Shown: positions 45,315 to 54,095 of the stretch, in pieces
How positions within the stretch are numbered: position 1 is the first letter of the stretch
How the letters are laid out: each line of letters opens with the position of its first letter
Assembly: GCA_029884335.1 (NCBI GenBank)
Contig: JAOUIA010000013.1
Location: 1-64,000 of the forward strand
Direction of reading: 5' to 3'
Source of the DNA: Betaproteobacteria bacterium
GTDB lineage: Bacteria > Pseudomonadota > Gammaproteobacteria > Burkholderiales > Casimicrobiaceae
DNA: 64,000 nucleotides
Position numbers and translations under genes: made by a program
Notes under the pieces: model-generated
What the model saw: the letters and a program-made list of their open reading frames with translations, nothing else
Databases searched by the model: none
What the model was told of the DNA's origin: nothing

Positions 45315-46586
45315 TTGACCGCCCCGGCGTTCGCCGTCCTGTTCGCAGTCGCGCTGGCCGCGATGGTGGGCGTTCGCCTGTGGCTCGCCGCGCGCCAGCT
45401 GCGGCACGTGGCGCTCCACCGCGACCGCGTGCCCGACGCGTTCAGGCAGCGCATCGCGCTCGACGCGCACCGCAAGGCCGCCGACTACACGTCCGCGAAG
45501 CAGCGCCTCGGCCGCGTCGAGATGCTCGTCGACGCGCTCGTGCTCGTGTTGCTCACGTTCGGCGGCGTGCTCGGCACGCTGGTCGCGTGGACGGGCGCCC
45601 TGCCGGCCGGAGCGCTGTGGCGCGACGTCGCGCTGTTCGCCGCGCTCGCGCTGATCGGCGGCGCGACGAGCCTCCCGTTCGGCTGGTATTCGACGTTCGT
45701 GATCGAGGAGCGCTTCGGCTTCAACCGCATGACGCTGAAGCTTTGGATTGCCGACCTCGTCAAGGGCACGCTGGTCGCGATCGTGCTGGGCCTGCCGATC
45801 CTGCTTCTCGTGCTGTGGCTGATGCGCGAGGCGGGCAGCTGGTGGTGGCTGTGGGCGTGGCTCGCGTGGATGGGCTTCCAGCTCGCCGTGCTGGTGCTCT
45901 ACCCGACCGTGATCGCGCCGCTGTTCAACAAGTTCGAGGCGCTGCCCGCCGGCGACGCGCGCGAGCGCGTGGAGGCGCTGCTCGGCCGCTGCGGCTTTGC
46001 GAGTTCCGGGCTCTACGTGATGGACGGCAGCCGGCGCAGCGGCCACGGCAACGCCTATTTCACCGGTTTCGGGCGCGCGAAACGCGTCGTGTTCTTCGAC
46101 ACGCTGCTCGCGCGACTGACCGGCGGCGAACTGGAAGCCGTGCTCGCGCACGAGCTCGGCCACTTCAAGCTGCGCCACATCGCCAAGCGCATCGCGTGGA
46201 TGGCGTTCGCCTCGCTCGGCTTCCTCGCGCTCCTGGCGTGGCTGATGCGCGCCCCGTGGTTCTACGCCGGCCTCGGCATCCCCGGGACGCTGGGACCCGA
46301 CGCGATGGCGCGCCCCGGCGTCGCGCTGGCGCTCTTCTCGCTCGCGCTGCCCGTGTTCACCTTCGCGTTCCGTCCGCTCGCCTCGCTGTACTCGCGCCGG
46401 CACGAATACGAGGCCGACGCGTTCGCCGCGGGCAACGCGTCCGGGCAGGCGCTCGCCGACGCGCTGGTCAAGCTCTACGAGGACAACGCCGCGACGCTGA
46501 CGCCCGACCCGCTGCACTCGGCGTTCTACGACTCCCACCCGCCGGCCGCTGCGCGCATCGCGCGGCTGCAGGCCGCCACCGGCTGA
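45315..46586 (+). CDS. M48 family (STE24-like) membrane metallopeptidase
   Basis: Zinc endopeptidase resembling CAAX prenyl protease 1. About six to seven hydrophobic helices; the zinc site is VLAHELGHFKLRH with the third ligand in RRHEYEADAFAA; FVIEERFGFNRMTLKLWIADLVKG is the STE24 signature. 423 residues from a TTG start at 45315. It probably has a membrane-protein quality-control role, since prenylated substrates are not expected in bacteria. Confidence 0.91.
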   Translation: MTAPAFAVLFAVALAAMVGVRLWLAARQLRHVALHRDRVPDAFRQRIALDAHRKAADYTSAKQRLGRVEMLVDALVLVLLTFGGVLGTLVAWTGALPAGALWRDVALFAALALIGGATSLPFGWYSTFVIEERFGFNRMTLKLWIADLVKGTLVAIVLGLPILLLVLWLMREAGSWWWLWAWLAWMGFQLAVLVLYPTVIAPLFNKFEALPAGDARERVEALLGRCGFASSGLYVMDGSRRSGHGNAYFTGFGRAKRVVFFDTLLARLTGGELEAVLAHELGHFKLRHIAKRIAWMAFASLGFLALLAWLMRAPWFYAGLGIPGTLGPDAMARPGVALALFSLALPVFTFAFRPLASLYSRRHEYEADAFAAGNASGQALADALVKLYEDNAATLTPDPLHSAFYDSHPPAAARIARLQAATG

Positions 46587-46640
46587 CCCGCGCCCCGCGA
46601 CGCCTGCCCCTACCCCGTCGAATCGAACCCAGGGACTGCA

Positions 46641-46973
46641 ATGTCCGCAACCGCACTCGAATCCCTCGCGCAGCAGGCCTGCGTGCGCGACGCCGCGCGC
46701 CTCCCCGCCGGCGAGGTCGACACGCTGCTCGCAGTGCTTCCCGGATGGCAGCACGTCGCCGACCGCGTGGCCAAGACGTACCGCTTCGCCGGCTGGCACG
46801 AGACGATGGCGTTCGTCAACGCCGTCGCGTGGATCGCCGAGCGCGCCGGCCACCACCCGGACCTCTCGGTGCACTTCAATCGCTGCGTCGTCTCGTACTC
46901 GACGCACGACGCCGGCGGCATCACGCGCAACGACCTCGTCTGCGCCGCGCGCGTCGAGCGGCTGTTCGCGTGA
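46641..46973 (+). CDS. phhB: Pterin-4a-carbinolamine dehydratase
   Basis: Dehydrates 4a-hydroxytetrahydrobiopterin for pterin recycling. The conserved YRFAGWHETMAFVNAVAWIAERAGHHPDLSVHFNRCVVSYSTHDAGGIT includes the histidine pair and the terminal GGxT motif. 110 residues. No phenylalanine hydroxylase gene is near; in many bacteria this protein is kept for other roles. rsgA follows within five bases. Confidence 0.94.
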   Translation: MSATALESLAQQACVRDAARLPAGEVDTLLAVLPGWQHVADRVAKTYRFAGWHETMAFVNAVAWIAERAGHHPDLSVHFNRCVVSYSTHDAGGITRNDLVCAARVERLFA

Positions 46974-46977
46974 CCCG

Positions 46978-47898
46978 GTGACCGGCCCAGCGCTCGCGCG
47001 TCGCGGAGTCCGCGCGCAGGGCACGGTCGTCGCGGCGTACCGCCGCCACTGGGCGGTGCGGACCGACGACGGGAGCAGCGTCAACTGCGTGTTGAAGGGC
47101 CGCGGCGCCACGATCGCGGCCGGCGACCGCGTGACCATCGCCGTCGTCGCGGGCGGGGGCGTCGTCGAGGAGGTGCTGCCGCGCCGCAACCTCGTCTACC
47201 GCTCCGACGCATTCAAGGAGAAGCTGATCGCGGCGAACGTCACGCTGGTCGTCGGCGTGGTTGCGCCCGACCTCGCGGTGGACCTCGAACTGCTCGACCG
47301 CTGGAGCGTCGCGGCCGAGGCGGAGGGCTGCGGCTTCCTCGTCTGCGCGAACAAGGCCGACCACCCGGAGTTCGCCGCGCTGCTGCCGCGCCTCGCACCC
47401 TGGCAGCGCCTCGGCTACGAGGTGATGCCGCTGTCCGCGAAGCGCGACGTGAGGCCGCTGCGCGAGCGCCTGCTTGGCGAGCACGCCGTGATGGTCGGCC
47501 AGTCGGGGATGGGCAAGAGCACGATCCTCAATGCGCTCGTCCCCGGCACCGCGGCGCGTGTCGCCGAGGTGTCGGTCGCGCTCGGCAGCGGGCGGCACAC
47601 GACCACCGAGAGCTCGCTGCACCTCCTGCCCGACGATCCGCGCGGCGGCTGGGTCGTCGACTCGCCGGGCATGACGCAGTTCGCGCTCGCGCACCTCGAC
47701 CCCGCAGCCATTCCCGAAGCGTTCGTCGAGCTGCGGCCGTTCCTCGGCCACTGCCGCTTCCGCGACTGCCGCCACGACCGGGAGCCCGACTGCGCGGTGC
47801 GCGCGGCCGTCGAGCGCGGCGAGATCGCGCCGCATCGCGTGGCGCTGATGCACGCGATGATTGCCGAGAGCCGCAGGGTGCGGGATCCCGGGCGGTAG
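46978..47898 (+). CDS. rsgA: Ribosome small subunit-dependent GTPase RsgA
   Basis: GTPase that helps mature the 30S subunit. An OB-fold domain (about 10-75) is followed by a circularly permuted GTPase domain in the order NKAD, GQSGMGKST, DSPGM, and a zinc knuckle CRFRDCRHDREPDC. 306 residues, GTG start at 46978, four bases after phhB. It is followed by about 450 bases of repeat elements. Confidence 0.96.
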   Translation: MTGPALARRGVRAQGTVVAAYRRHWAVRTDDGSSVNCVLKGRGATIAAGDRVTIAVVAGGGVVEEVLPRRNLVYRSDAFKEKLIAANVTLVVGVVAPDLAVDLELLDRWSVAAEAEGCGFLVCANKADHPEFAALLPRLAPWQRLGYEVMPLSAKRDVRPLRERLLGEHAVMVGQSGMGKSTILNALVPGTAARVAEVSVALGSGRHTTTESSLHLLPDDPRGGWVVDSPGMTQFALAHLDPAAIPEAFVELRPFLGHCRFRDCRHDREPDCAVRAAVERGEIAPHRVALMHAMIAESRRVRDPGR

Positions 47899-47930
47899 GC
47901 GACGACGGCGAGGCGACGTCCGGCGGCGCG

Positions 47931-48167
47931 CTAGGGAAGCTCTGCGTAACCCGCGGATGCGCGACGCGCTTCCCCGGGACGATGGCCAGGCGCGGTCCGC
48001 AAGGGCGTGGCAGTCCCCACGCTCCGGAACCAAACTGAGACCGCAACACCGCCAGCGCCCGGGGAAGCGCGTCCCGAAGGGCAGCCGAGCGAACTGCACA
48101 TGGCGGATTGCGGGCGGTCGTTCATGCGAGGCTGCGCGCGCCGTGAGGTTACGCAGAGGTTCCCTGG
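47931..48167. mobile_element. MITE-like element 1 with 17-bp terminal inverted repeats
   Basis: GGAAGCTCTGCGTAACC (47935-47951) and the inverted GGTTACGCAGAGGTTCC (48147-48163) match at 16 of 17 positions. The flanks read CTAG on the left and CTGG on the right, compatible with a 4-base target duplication. Inside, GACGCGCTTCCCCGGG and CCCGGGGAAGCGCGTC pair in inverted orientation, so the 229-base body can fold extensively. No transposase reading frame. It looks like a non-autonomous element. Confidence 0.65.
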
Positions 48168-48170
48168 TGT

Positions 48171-48345
48171 AGTGAGTCGGCAGTTCGTTGAACAACTTCC
48201 GCCGGGTCGAGGCGCTCCGCGCAATCCGGCCGCGTTCGCTTCCAGCCGCGACGCCCCTGCGCGGCGAGGTCGGGCCCCTGCCGCGCAGGGGCAACAATGG
48301 CCGGGAGCGAACTGGCCGGATTGTCCAACGAACTACCGACTCACT
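48171..48345. mobile_element. MITE-like element 2, 175-bp long palindrome
   Basis: AGTGAGTCGGCAGTTCGTTGAACAA (48171-48195, shown without splitting) and the inverse TTGTCCAACGAACTACCGACTCACT (48321-48345) pair at 23 of 25 positions. Internal arms also pair: AATCCGGCC...GTTCGCTTCC near the left with GGGAGCGAACTGGCCGGATT near the right, and CCCCTGCGCGG with CCGCGCAGGGG at the centre. The whole element can form one long interrupted hairpin. It encodes no protein. Confidence 0.65.
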
Positions 48346-48348
48346 GCA

Positions 48349-49050
48349 CTAGGGCGCGAGATTGGCGAGCGTGACGAGCAGGATCACCAGCAGCCACAGC
48401 ACCAGCGCCCGCCACACCAGCCCCACCGCGGACGGCAGGGCCTCCGGCTCGGGAGGATCGCCGACACCCAGCACCGGCCGCAGCTTCGGCTCGCTGCCGG
48501 GCACGGCGATCGTGCCGCCGAGCGCGACGCCGAGCGCACCCGCGCCGCTGGCGAGCACGATGCCCATCGGCACGCCGCCCTCCTCCCGCGCCCACGAGCG
48601 CGCCTGCGTGCGCCAGCTCCACGCGGCGTCCTCGAAGTCGCCGACCACCGCGAACGACAGCGCGGTCAGGCGCACCGGGATCCAGTCGAGCAGCCACAGC
48701 GCTCGCCGCACCGGCGCGCCGAACGCGGCGCGTGCGCGCGCGATCGGCGTCTCCTCGTCGTCGCCGGGCGAGGCTCCCGCCCACTCGTTCGCCAGCAGCT
48801 CGCAGGCGCGATAGAGCACGGCGCCGACCGGGCCCGGCAGCACCGTGAACCAGAACAGCACGGCGAACACCTGCCGGTAGGCGTCGACGAGGCCGCGCTC
48901 GGTGGCGAGCCGCGCGACGTCGGCCGACGCGAGGTCCGCCGTGTAGCCCCCGCGCCACCCGGCCAGCGCGCGCCGCGCCGTCACCACGTCGTTGTCGCGG
49001 AACGCCTGGATGATCGCGGACACCGCGTGCGAGAAGCGCCGGAAGCCCAT
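48349..49050 (-). CDS. CobD/CbiB-family protein, C-terminal part after frameshift
   Basis: 233-residue membrane protein from [35 protein letters not shown] to the end, matching the main body of the CobD/CbiB-like family found in Burkholderiales next to housekeeping genes. Four or so hydrophobic segments. Its start codon overlaps the stop of the preceding fragment (TGATG). The family normally continues without interruption from the upstream fragment, so the gene is either frameshifted or now split into two coupled genes. It is unlikely to be a cobalamin enzyme; no other cob genes are near except the adenosyltransferase 22 kb away. Confidence 0.72.
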   Translation of the reverse strand: MGFRRFSHAVSAIIQAFRDNDVVTARRALAGWRGGYTADLASADVARLATERGLVDAYRQVFAVLFWFTVLPGPVGAVLYRACELLANEWAGASPGDDEETPIARARAAFGAPVRRALWLLDWIPVRLTALSFAVVGDFEDAAWSWRTQARSWAREEGGVPMGIVLASGAGALGVALGGTIAVPGSEPKLRPVLGVGDPPEPEALPSAVGLVWRALVLWLLVILLVTLANLAP

Positions 49051-49313
49051 CAGGGCGTAGGGACGAGGACGTTCCACGCGAAGCCGAGCAGCGGGTGCAC
49101 GCCCGCCAGCAGCCAGTACCCGATCGCCGCGACGAGCACCGGCGGCGCCATGGCCGCGACGGCGGCCATCACGCCCTGCTCGGCGCGCCCGCCGTTGAAG
49201 CTGCGCTCGAGGCGGCGCGCGTAACGGACGAAAGCGCGCTCGAGCGCTACGCGCCAGCCGAACGCCCGCCACTGCTCGAGGCCGAGCGCGGCGAGGATCG
49301 CGAGCAGGTTCAT
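49050..49313 (-). CDS. CobD/CbiB-family protein, N-terminal part before frameshift
   Basis: 87 residues: [42 protein letters not shown], then a helix and [15 protein letters not shown]-stop. Homologs read ...FxWNVLVLYxxxGFRxFSH; here the next codons, one base out of frame, give [11 protein letters not shown]. One base appears to be missing near 49058-49062 (CTCGTCCCTACGCC instead of a sequence one base longer). Hence N-terminal half of the neighbouring ORF. Confidence 0.72.
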   Translation of the reverse strand: MNLLAILAALGLEQWRAFGWRVALERAFVRYARRLERSFNGGRAEQGVMAAVAAMAPPVLVAAIGYWLLAGVHPLLGFAWNVLVPTP

Positions 49314-49362
49314 CGGCTCGTCCGCCTGCGGTGCGCCGTGACCGCCGGATGCGCCGCGACGC

Positions 49363-51354
49363 TCAAGTCTTCAGCTCCTCGCGGTCGCGGAACTGCTCGA
49401 GCACCTCGGGATTCGCCAGCGCCTCGCGGTTGCGAACCTCGCGGCCGTGCACGATGTTGCGCACCGCGAGCTCGACGATCTTGCCGCTCTTGGTGCGCGG
49501 GATGTCGTCGACCTGGAGGACCCTCGCCGGCACGTGCCGCGGCGTCGTGTTCGTGCGGATGTGCCTCTGGATGCGCTCGATCAGCGCGTCGTCCAGCACG
49601 AGCCCCTCGCGCAGCTTGACGAACAGCACCACGCGCACGTCGCCGGTCTCGCCCGGGGGCCAGTCCTGGCCGATGACGAGGCTCTCGACGACCTCGTCGA
49701 GCTGCTCGACCTGGCGGTAGATCTCCGCGGTGCCGATGCGCACGCCGCCGGGATTGAGCGTCGCGTCCGAGCGGCCGTAGATGATCACGCCGCCGTGCCC
49801 GGTGACCTCGATGTAGTCGCCGTGGCACCAGACGTTCGGAAAGCGCTCGAAGTACGCGGCGCGGTACTTGGCGCCGTCGGGGTCGTTCCAGAAGCCGATC
49901 GGCATCGACGGGAACGCCTTGGTGCACACGAGCTCGCCGCGCCGGCCGGTGCCGGGCGGGATCGCTGCGCCGTCCTCGTCGAACGCCTCGACGGCCATGC
50001 CGAGCCCGCGGCACTGGATCTCGCCGCGCCACACCGGCAGCGCCGGGTTGCCCAGCACGAAGCAGCTGACGATGTCGGTGCCGCCCGAGATCGACGAGAG
50101 GCAGACGTCGTGCTTCACCGCCTCGTAGACGTAGTCGAAGCTCTCGGGGGCGAGCGGGCTGCCGGTCGAGAACACGGCCCTCAGGGCCGGCAGCGCGTAG
50201 TCCTTCACGGGCACCAGCGCGACCTTGCGCAGCGAGTCGATGTACTTGGCCGAGGTGCCGAAGTGCGTCATCCGCTCGGCCTCGGCCAGCTCCCACAGCA
50301 CGCGCCCGTGCATCGTGAACGGCGAGCCGTCGAACAGCAGCAGCGTCGCCTGCGAGGCGAGCCCGGAGACGAGCCAGTTCCACATCATCCACCCGCAGGT
50401 GGTGAAGTAGAACAGCCGGTCGCCGGGGCGCACGTCGCCGTGCAGCCGGTGCTCCTTGAGGTGCTGGAGCAACGCGCCGCCGGCGCCGTGCACGATGCAC
50501 TTCGGCACGCCGGTGGTGCCCGACGAGTAGAGGATGTACAGCGGGTGGCCGAACGGCAGTTCGGCGTACGCAATCGCCCCGGCGTCGAACGGCGCGACGA
50601 ACGCCTCCCACGTCGAGCCGCCGCGCAGCGGAGGGAACTCGTTGGCGCCGCCCACGTCGCCGAGGTAGGGCACGACGACGACGCGCTCAACCGTGGGCAG
50701 CCGCTCGACGATCTCCGCCACCTTGTCGAGGATCGCGATCGGCTTGCCGTTGTACCAGTAGCCGTCGACCGTGAACAGCACGCGCGGGGCGATCTGGCCG
50801 AAGCGGTCGATCACGCCCTGCACGCCGAAGTCCGGCGAGCACGACGAGAAGATGCAGCCCTTCGCCGCCGCGCCGAGGAACGCGACGATCGTCTCGGGCA
50901 GGTTCGGCATGTAGGCGGCCACGCGGTCGCCGGCGGCGAGCCCGTGCGCGGAAAGCGCGGCGGCGACGCGCGCGACGCCCTGGCGCAGCTCGGCGTGCGA
51001 CAGCCGGCGGCGCACCTTGTCCTCGCCCCAGAACACCAGCGCGTCGCCGCTGTCGTCGGCACGACGCCGCTCCAGCAGGTTGCGCGCGTAGTTGAGCTTC
51101 GCGTCGGGGAACCACTGCGCTCCGGGCATCCGGTCGCCGTCGACGAGCACGCGCTCGCCGCGCGTCCCGATGACTCCGCCGTCGTCCCAGACTTCCCGCC
51201 AGAACGCCTCGCGCTTGTCGATCGACCAGCGCCACAGCGACTCGTAGTCCGGCAGGTGCACGCCGTGGCGCGCCTCGACGCGCCGCGCGAATGCCGTGAC
51301 CTGCGCCGCGGCGATGCGCGCCGGCGACGGTTCCCAGAGCCTGGAGGTGGTCAT
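49363..51354 (-). CDS. aacS: Acetoacetyl-CoA synthetase
   Basis: AMP-forming ligase that activates acetoacetate. ACS-family N-domain ([19 protein letters not shown]-like [16 protein letters not shown]), P-loop [44 protein letters not shown], and the C-terminal lysine in [14 protein letters not shown]. The 663 residues and the GMMMWN-like [24 protein letters not shown] region are typical of acetoacetyl-CoA rather than acetyl-CoA synthetases. It probably serves ketone-body or polyhydroxybutyrate metabolism. A hairpin repeat lies upstream. Confidence 0.92.
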   Translation of the reverse strand: MTTSRLWEPSPARIAAAQVTAFARRVEARHGVHLPDYESLWRWSIDKREAFWREVWDDGGVIGTRGERVLVDGDRMPGAQWFPDAKLNYARNLLERRRADDSGDALVFWGEDKVRRRLSHAELRQGVARVAAALSAHGLAAGDRVAAYMPNLPETIVAFLGAAAKGCIFSSCSPDFGVQGVIDRFGQIAPRVLFTVDGYWYNGKPIAILDKVAEIVERLPTVERVVVVPYLGDVGGANEFPPLRGGSTWEAFVAPFDAGAIAYAELPFGHPLYILYSSGTTGVPKCIVHGAGGALLQHLKEHRLHGDVRPGDRLFYFTTCGWMMWNWLVSGLASQATLLLFDGSPFTMHGRVLWELAEAERMTHFGTSAKYIDSLRKVALVPVKDYALPALRAVFSTGSPLAPESFDYVYEAVKHDVCLSSISGGTDIVSCFVLGNPALPVWRGEIQCRGLGMAVEAFDEDGAAIPPGTGRRGELVCTKAFPSMPIGFWNDPDGAKYRAAYFERFPNVWCHGDYIEVTGHGGVIIYGRSDATLNPGGVRIGTAEIYRQVEQLDEVVESLVIGQDWPPGETGDVRVVLFVKLREGLVLDDALIERIQRHIRTNTTPRHVPARVLQVDDIPRTKSGKIVELAVRNIVHGREVRNREALANPEVLEQFRDREELKT

Positions 51355-51409
51355 GCGTTGGCCTGCCTAGCGACGGTCCGTGGCCGCCAATTCTGCCGCA
51401 ACGCCGGCG

Positions 51410-51496
51410 CCCTCACCCCAACCCTCTTCCGCAAGCGGGAGAGGGAGCACAACTGCCTCTCCCCCGGAATCGGGGGAGAGGGCTGGGGTGAGGGGG
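51410..51496. repeat. Paired hairpin repeat upstream of aacS
   Basis: CCCTCACCCCAACCCTCTTCC, GCAAGCGGGAGAGGG, then CCTCTCCCCCGGAATCGGGG and GAGAGGGCTGGGGTGAGGGG. The outer arms (CCTCACCCCA and TGGGGTGAGG) are also inverted, so the 87 bases can fold into a cross-like structure. Same family as 43258-43531 but a single copy. The remaining intergenic bases (51355-51559) show nothing else. Confidence 0.88.
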
Positions 51497-51559
51497 CGAA
51501 TGACGGCACGGACGCCCACCTTCATCGCCGGTCAGGAACGACGCGAAGCCATTGCCACA

Positions 51560-51988
51560 TCACGAAGACGCGGCAAGCGCACGCAGCGGGCCCGCGACCG
51601 CCTCGGGCAGCGGCGTGGGCCTGCCGGTGGCGAGGTCGATCCAGACGATCTTCGCCGACCCTTCGGCGTGGCAGATGCCGTCCTTCCGGATCTCATAGTG
51701 GCTGCCCACGCTCGATCGCCCCGGCCCCGCGAGGAACATGCGCACCTCGATGTCTCCGGGGTAGACGAGCGGGACCTGGAACGTGCAGCTCGCGTTGACG
51801 ATCACCGGGCCCGTCGAGCCTTCCGCGTAGCCGCCGCGCGCGCCGATCGCGTAGAACCACTCGATGCGCGTCTGCTCCATGTAGCGGAAGTACACGGTGT
51901 TGTTGACGTGGCCCATCATGTCCATGTCGCCCCAGCGGATCGACTGGATCGACGTGTGCACGAGCAGGCGCGGAGCGTGCGCCGTCAC
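51560..51988 (-). CDS. Acyl-CoA thioesterase, hotdog fold
   Basis: 142-residue 4-hydroxybenzoyl-CoA-type thioesterase. The active-site segment SIRWGDMDMMGHVNNTVYFRYMEQTRIEWF has the Asp and HVNN pattern of the group. GTG start at 51988; the upstream EtfD-like stop overlaps it (GTGA), so the two proteins are translationally coupled. It may hydrolyse a CoA ester linked to the electron-transfer flavoprotein pathway. Confidence 0.88.
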   Translation of the reverse strand: MTAHAPRLLVHTSIQSIRWGDMDMMGHVNNTVYFRYMEQTRIEWFYAIGARGGYAEGSTGPVIVNASCTFQVPLVYPGDIEVRMFLAGPGRSSVGSHYEIRKDGICHAEGSAKIVWIDLATGRPTPLPEAVAGPLRALAASS

Positions 51989-54024
51989 GGCCCGGCCTCC
52001 GCGCTCGCGGCCGGGGCGGACAGCGCGGCCGCCACCAGCTCCGCGACGTCCTGGACGCGGACGTCGGCGTCGCGTCCGACCGCCGCGAGGCCGTCGGTGA
52101 GCATCAGCGCGCAGTACGGGCAGCCGGTGGCGATGACGGCCGGATTCGCGGCGAGCGCCTGCTCGGTGCGCAACACGTTGATGCGCGTGCCGATGGTCTC
52201 CTCCAGCCACATGCGGCCGCCGCCGGCGCCGCAGCACATCGCCCTGGCGCGCGAAAGCGGCAGGTCGGCGAGCGGCGTGCGGCTGACGCGCGCGAGCACC
52301 TCGCGCGGCGCGTCGTACTCGCCGTTGTGGCGACCGAGGTAGCACGGGTCGTGGAACACCACGCGCTCGTGCCGCGCCTGCACCGGCAGGCGCCCCTCCT
52401 CCATCAGCTGCCGGATGAGCTGCGTGTGGTGCACGACCTTCCAGTTCCCGCCGAACGCCGGGTACTCGTTCGCGAGCGCGTTGAACGCGTGCGGGTCGGT
52501 GGTGACGATGCGCTCGACGCCGAGCCCGTTGAGCGTTGCGACCAGCTGCTCGGCGAGCGGCTGGAACAGCATCTCGTTGCCCAGGCGCCGCACGGCCTCG
52601 CCGGTGGTCGGCTCGCCGGACCCCAGGATCGCGAAGCGCACGCCGGCCGCCTGCAGCACGCGGGCGAAGGCCTCGGCGATGCGTCGCGCGCGCGGGTCGT
52701 ACGAGGTCGCCGAGCCCACGTACCACAGCCAGTCGAGCCGCGCGACCTCCTCCGCCGTCGACGCGATCGCCACGCCGGCGGCTTGCGCCCACTCGCCGCG
52801 CGCCTGCACCGGCAGCCCCCACGGGTTGCCCTGCGACTCGTAGGCGTCGAACACCGGCTTGAGCTCGTGCGGGAACGCGCCTTCCATCATCACGCGCTGC
52901 TGGCGCAGGCGGTAGAAGCGCGGCAGGTGCTCGAGGCCGATCGGGCACGCCTCCTCGCAGTAGCCGCAGGTCGTGCACGCCCACAGCGCGTCCTCGCCGA
53001 TCACGCCGGGGACGAGCGCGGGCAGCGCGTCCTCCCCGCCCTTCGCCGGCTTCGCGAGCAGCGCCGCGCGCTGCGCGAGCAGGTGGTGCTTGAGGCCGTC
53101 GTTGACCCACTTGTGCGCGAGCGGCTTGCCGGTGAGGAACGTCGGGCACGCGTCCTTGCAGCGGCCGCACTCGGTGCAGGTGAACGCGTCGAGCGCCTCC
53201 TTCCACGAGAGGTCGCGCGCTGTGCGCGCGCCGACGGCAACCTCCTCGCCGTCGGCGGCGTTCATGACCTTCTCCATGTCCACCGCGGGCACCGCGCACG
53301 CCGGGCGGACGCGGGCGAAGAACAGCACCGGAAGCGCGGTGACAATGTGGAAATGCTCGCCGACCGGCAGCAGCACGAGGAACGCCAGCACGGTCAGCAT
53401 CTGCAGCCAGTAGCTCGCGTGGTAGCCCGCCGCGAGCGCGTCCGGGGACAGGCCGGAGAACCACGCGGCCGCCAGGCGGCCTACCGGCGCGGCTGCGGCC
53501 TCGTGCGCGATGCCGGCGTCTGTCGCGGCAAAGCGCGCGAAGCGGAAGCCGTCGAAAGCGAAGTCCGTGACCATGATCGCCGCGATCAGCGACAGGATCA
53601 GGATCGCTTCCCGGTTCGGCTCGAGCCGCGCCGGCTTCACGACGAAGCGGCGCCAGAACGCGTAGCCGACGGCGACGAGCACGGCCAGCTCGACGTAGTC
53701 CTTCAGCGTGGCGAACGCGGCGCCCGCCGCGCCGGGGTAGACGAACGGCTCGTGGTAGCCGATCGCGATCAGCTGCACCTTGCGCGCGAGCAGGACCATG
53801 AACCCGCCGAAGATCACCGCGTGCATGATCCCCGGCCTGCGGTCGCCGCGAATCATCCTCGACTGCAGGAAGCCGTCCACGAGGAGGCGGCGCAGCCGCC
53901 GGAGCGGCGCATCCCAGCGCACTTCCGGCGCGAGGCTGGCGACGATGGCGAGCTTGCGCCACGCGAGGGCCGCAAAGCCGGCGAACGCGATGGCAAGGGC
54001 GATGGTGATGCCGGCCGGGCTCAT
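51985..54024 (-). CDS. EtfD-like membrane Fe-S protein with first CCG motif lost
   Basis: Membrane iron-sulfur protein of the EtfD/heterodisulfide-reductase-like group, which passes electrons from ETF to the quinone pool. Residues 1-240 hold about five to six helices (NarI-like). Two 4Fe-4S motifs follow: Cys283/286/289/293 and Cys350/353/356/360. The second CCG motif is intact (Cys561, Cys597, Cys598, Cys635, Cys638). The first CCG is not: VGS(438), EPTTGE(473) and TDPHA(510-513) replace the usual VGC, ETCTGD and TCPHC. The start at 54024 ([10 protein letters not shown]) gives 679 residues. It is divergent from the ETF-QO gene with 71 bases between. Confidence 0.87.
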   Translation of the reverse strand: MSPAGITIALAIAFAGFAALAWRKLAIVASLAPEVRWDAPLRRLRRLLVDGFLQSRMIRGDRRPGIMHAVIFGGFMVLLARKVQLIAIGYHEPFVYPGAAGAAFATLKDYVELAVLVAVGYAFWRRFVVKPARLEPNREAILILSLIAAIMVTDFAFDGFRFARFAATDAGIAHEAAAAPVGRLAAAWFSGLSPDALAAGYHASYWLQMLTVLAFLVLLPVGEHFHIVTALPVLFFARVRPACAVPAVDMEKVMNAADGEEVAVGARTARDLSWKEALDAFTCTECGRCKDACPTFLTGKPLAHKWVNDGLKHHLLAQRAALLAKPAKGGEDALPALVPGVIGEDALWACTTCGYCEEACPIGLEHLPRFYRLRQQRVMMEGAFPHELKPVFDAYESQGNPWGLPVQARGEWAQAAGVAIASTAEEVARLDWLWYVGSATSYDPRARRIAEAFARVLQAAGVRFAILGSGEPTTGEAVRRLGNEMLFQPLAEQLVATLNGLGVERIVTTDPHAFNALANEYPAFGGNWKVVHHTQLIRQLMEEGRLPVQARHERVVFHDPCYLGRHNGEYDAPREVLARVSRTPLADLPLSRARAMCCGAGGGRMWLEETIGTRINVLRTEQALAANPAVIATGCPYCALMLTDGLAAVGRDADVRVQDVAELVAAALSAPAASAEAGP

Positions 54025-54035
54025 CGAAGTGCGTC

Positions 54036-54048
54036 GATTATACAATTG
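54036..54048. promoter_or_regulatory. AT-rich core of divergent etfD-like/ETF-QO promoter region
   Basis: GATTATACAATTG stands out in the 71-base divergent spacer. On the minus strand it contains TATAAT (54042-54037) for the EtfD-like gene, 12 bases before its ATG; on the plus strand TACAAT (54041-54046) for ETF-QO, about 50 bases before. Neither has a convincing -35 box. The two -10 candidates overlap, which would make the promoters mutually exclusive. Confidence 0.45.
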
Positions 54049-54095
54049 CGCGTCTCCACACACTGCGGCGCGCGCCCGCGCGCCCTCCCGGATCG

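Larger units (their letters stand above)
47899..48348. other. Gene-free interval holding two palindromic elements
   Basis: After the rsgA stop no coding sequence is supported. Nearly all of the interval is made of two consecutive elements with terminal inverted repeats (47931-48167 and 48171-48345), the second ending four bases before the stop codon of the CobD-like gene. Confidence 0.8.

Noticed and set aside
47931-48345. Integron attC sites or a tRNA-linked attachment site
   Set aside because: No tRNA gene, integrase or attC core sites (RYYYAAC/GTTRRRY pair in the right arrangement) could be identified; terminal repeats fit MITE-like elements better.
49050-49075. Programmed ribosomal frameshift in the CobD-like gene
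   Set aside because: No slippery heptamer or downstream stem-loop is evident at the junction; a simple one-base loss or coupled reinitiation explains it.
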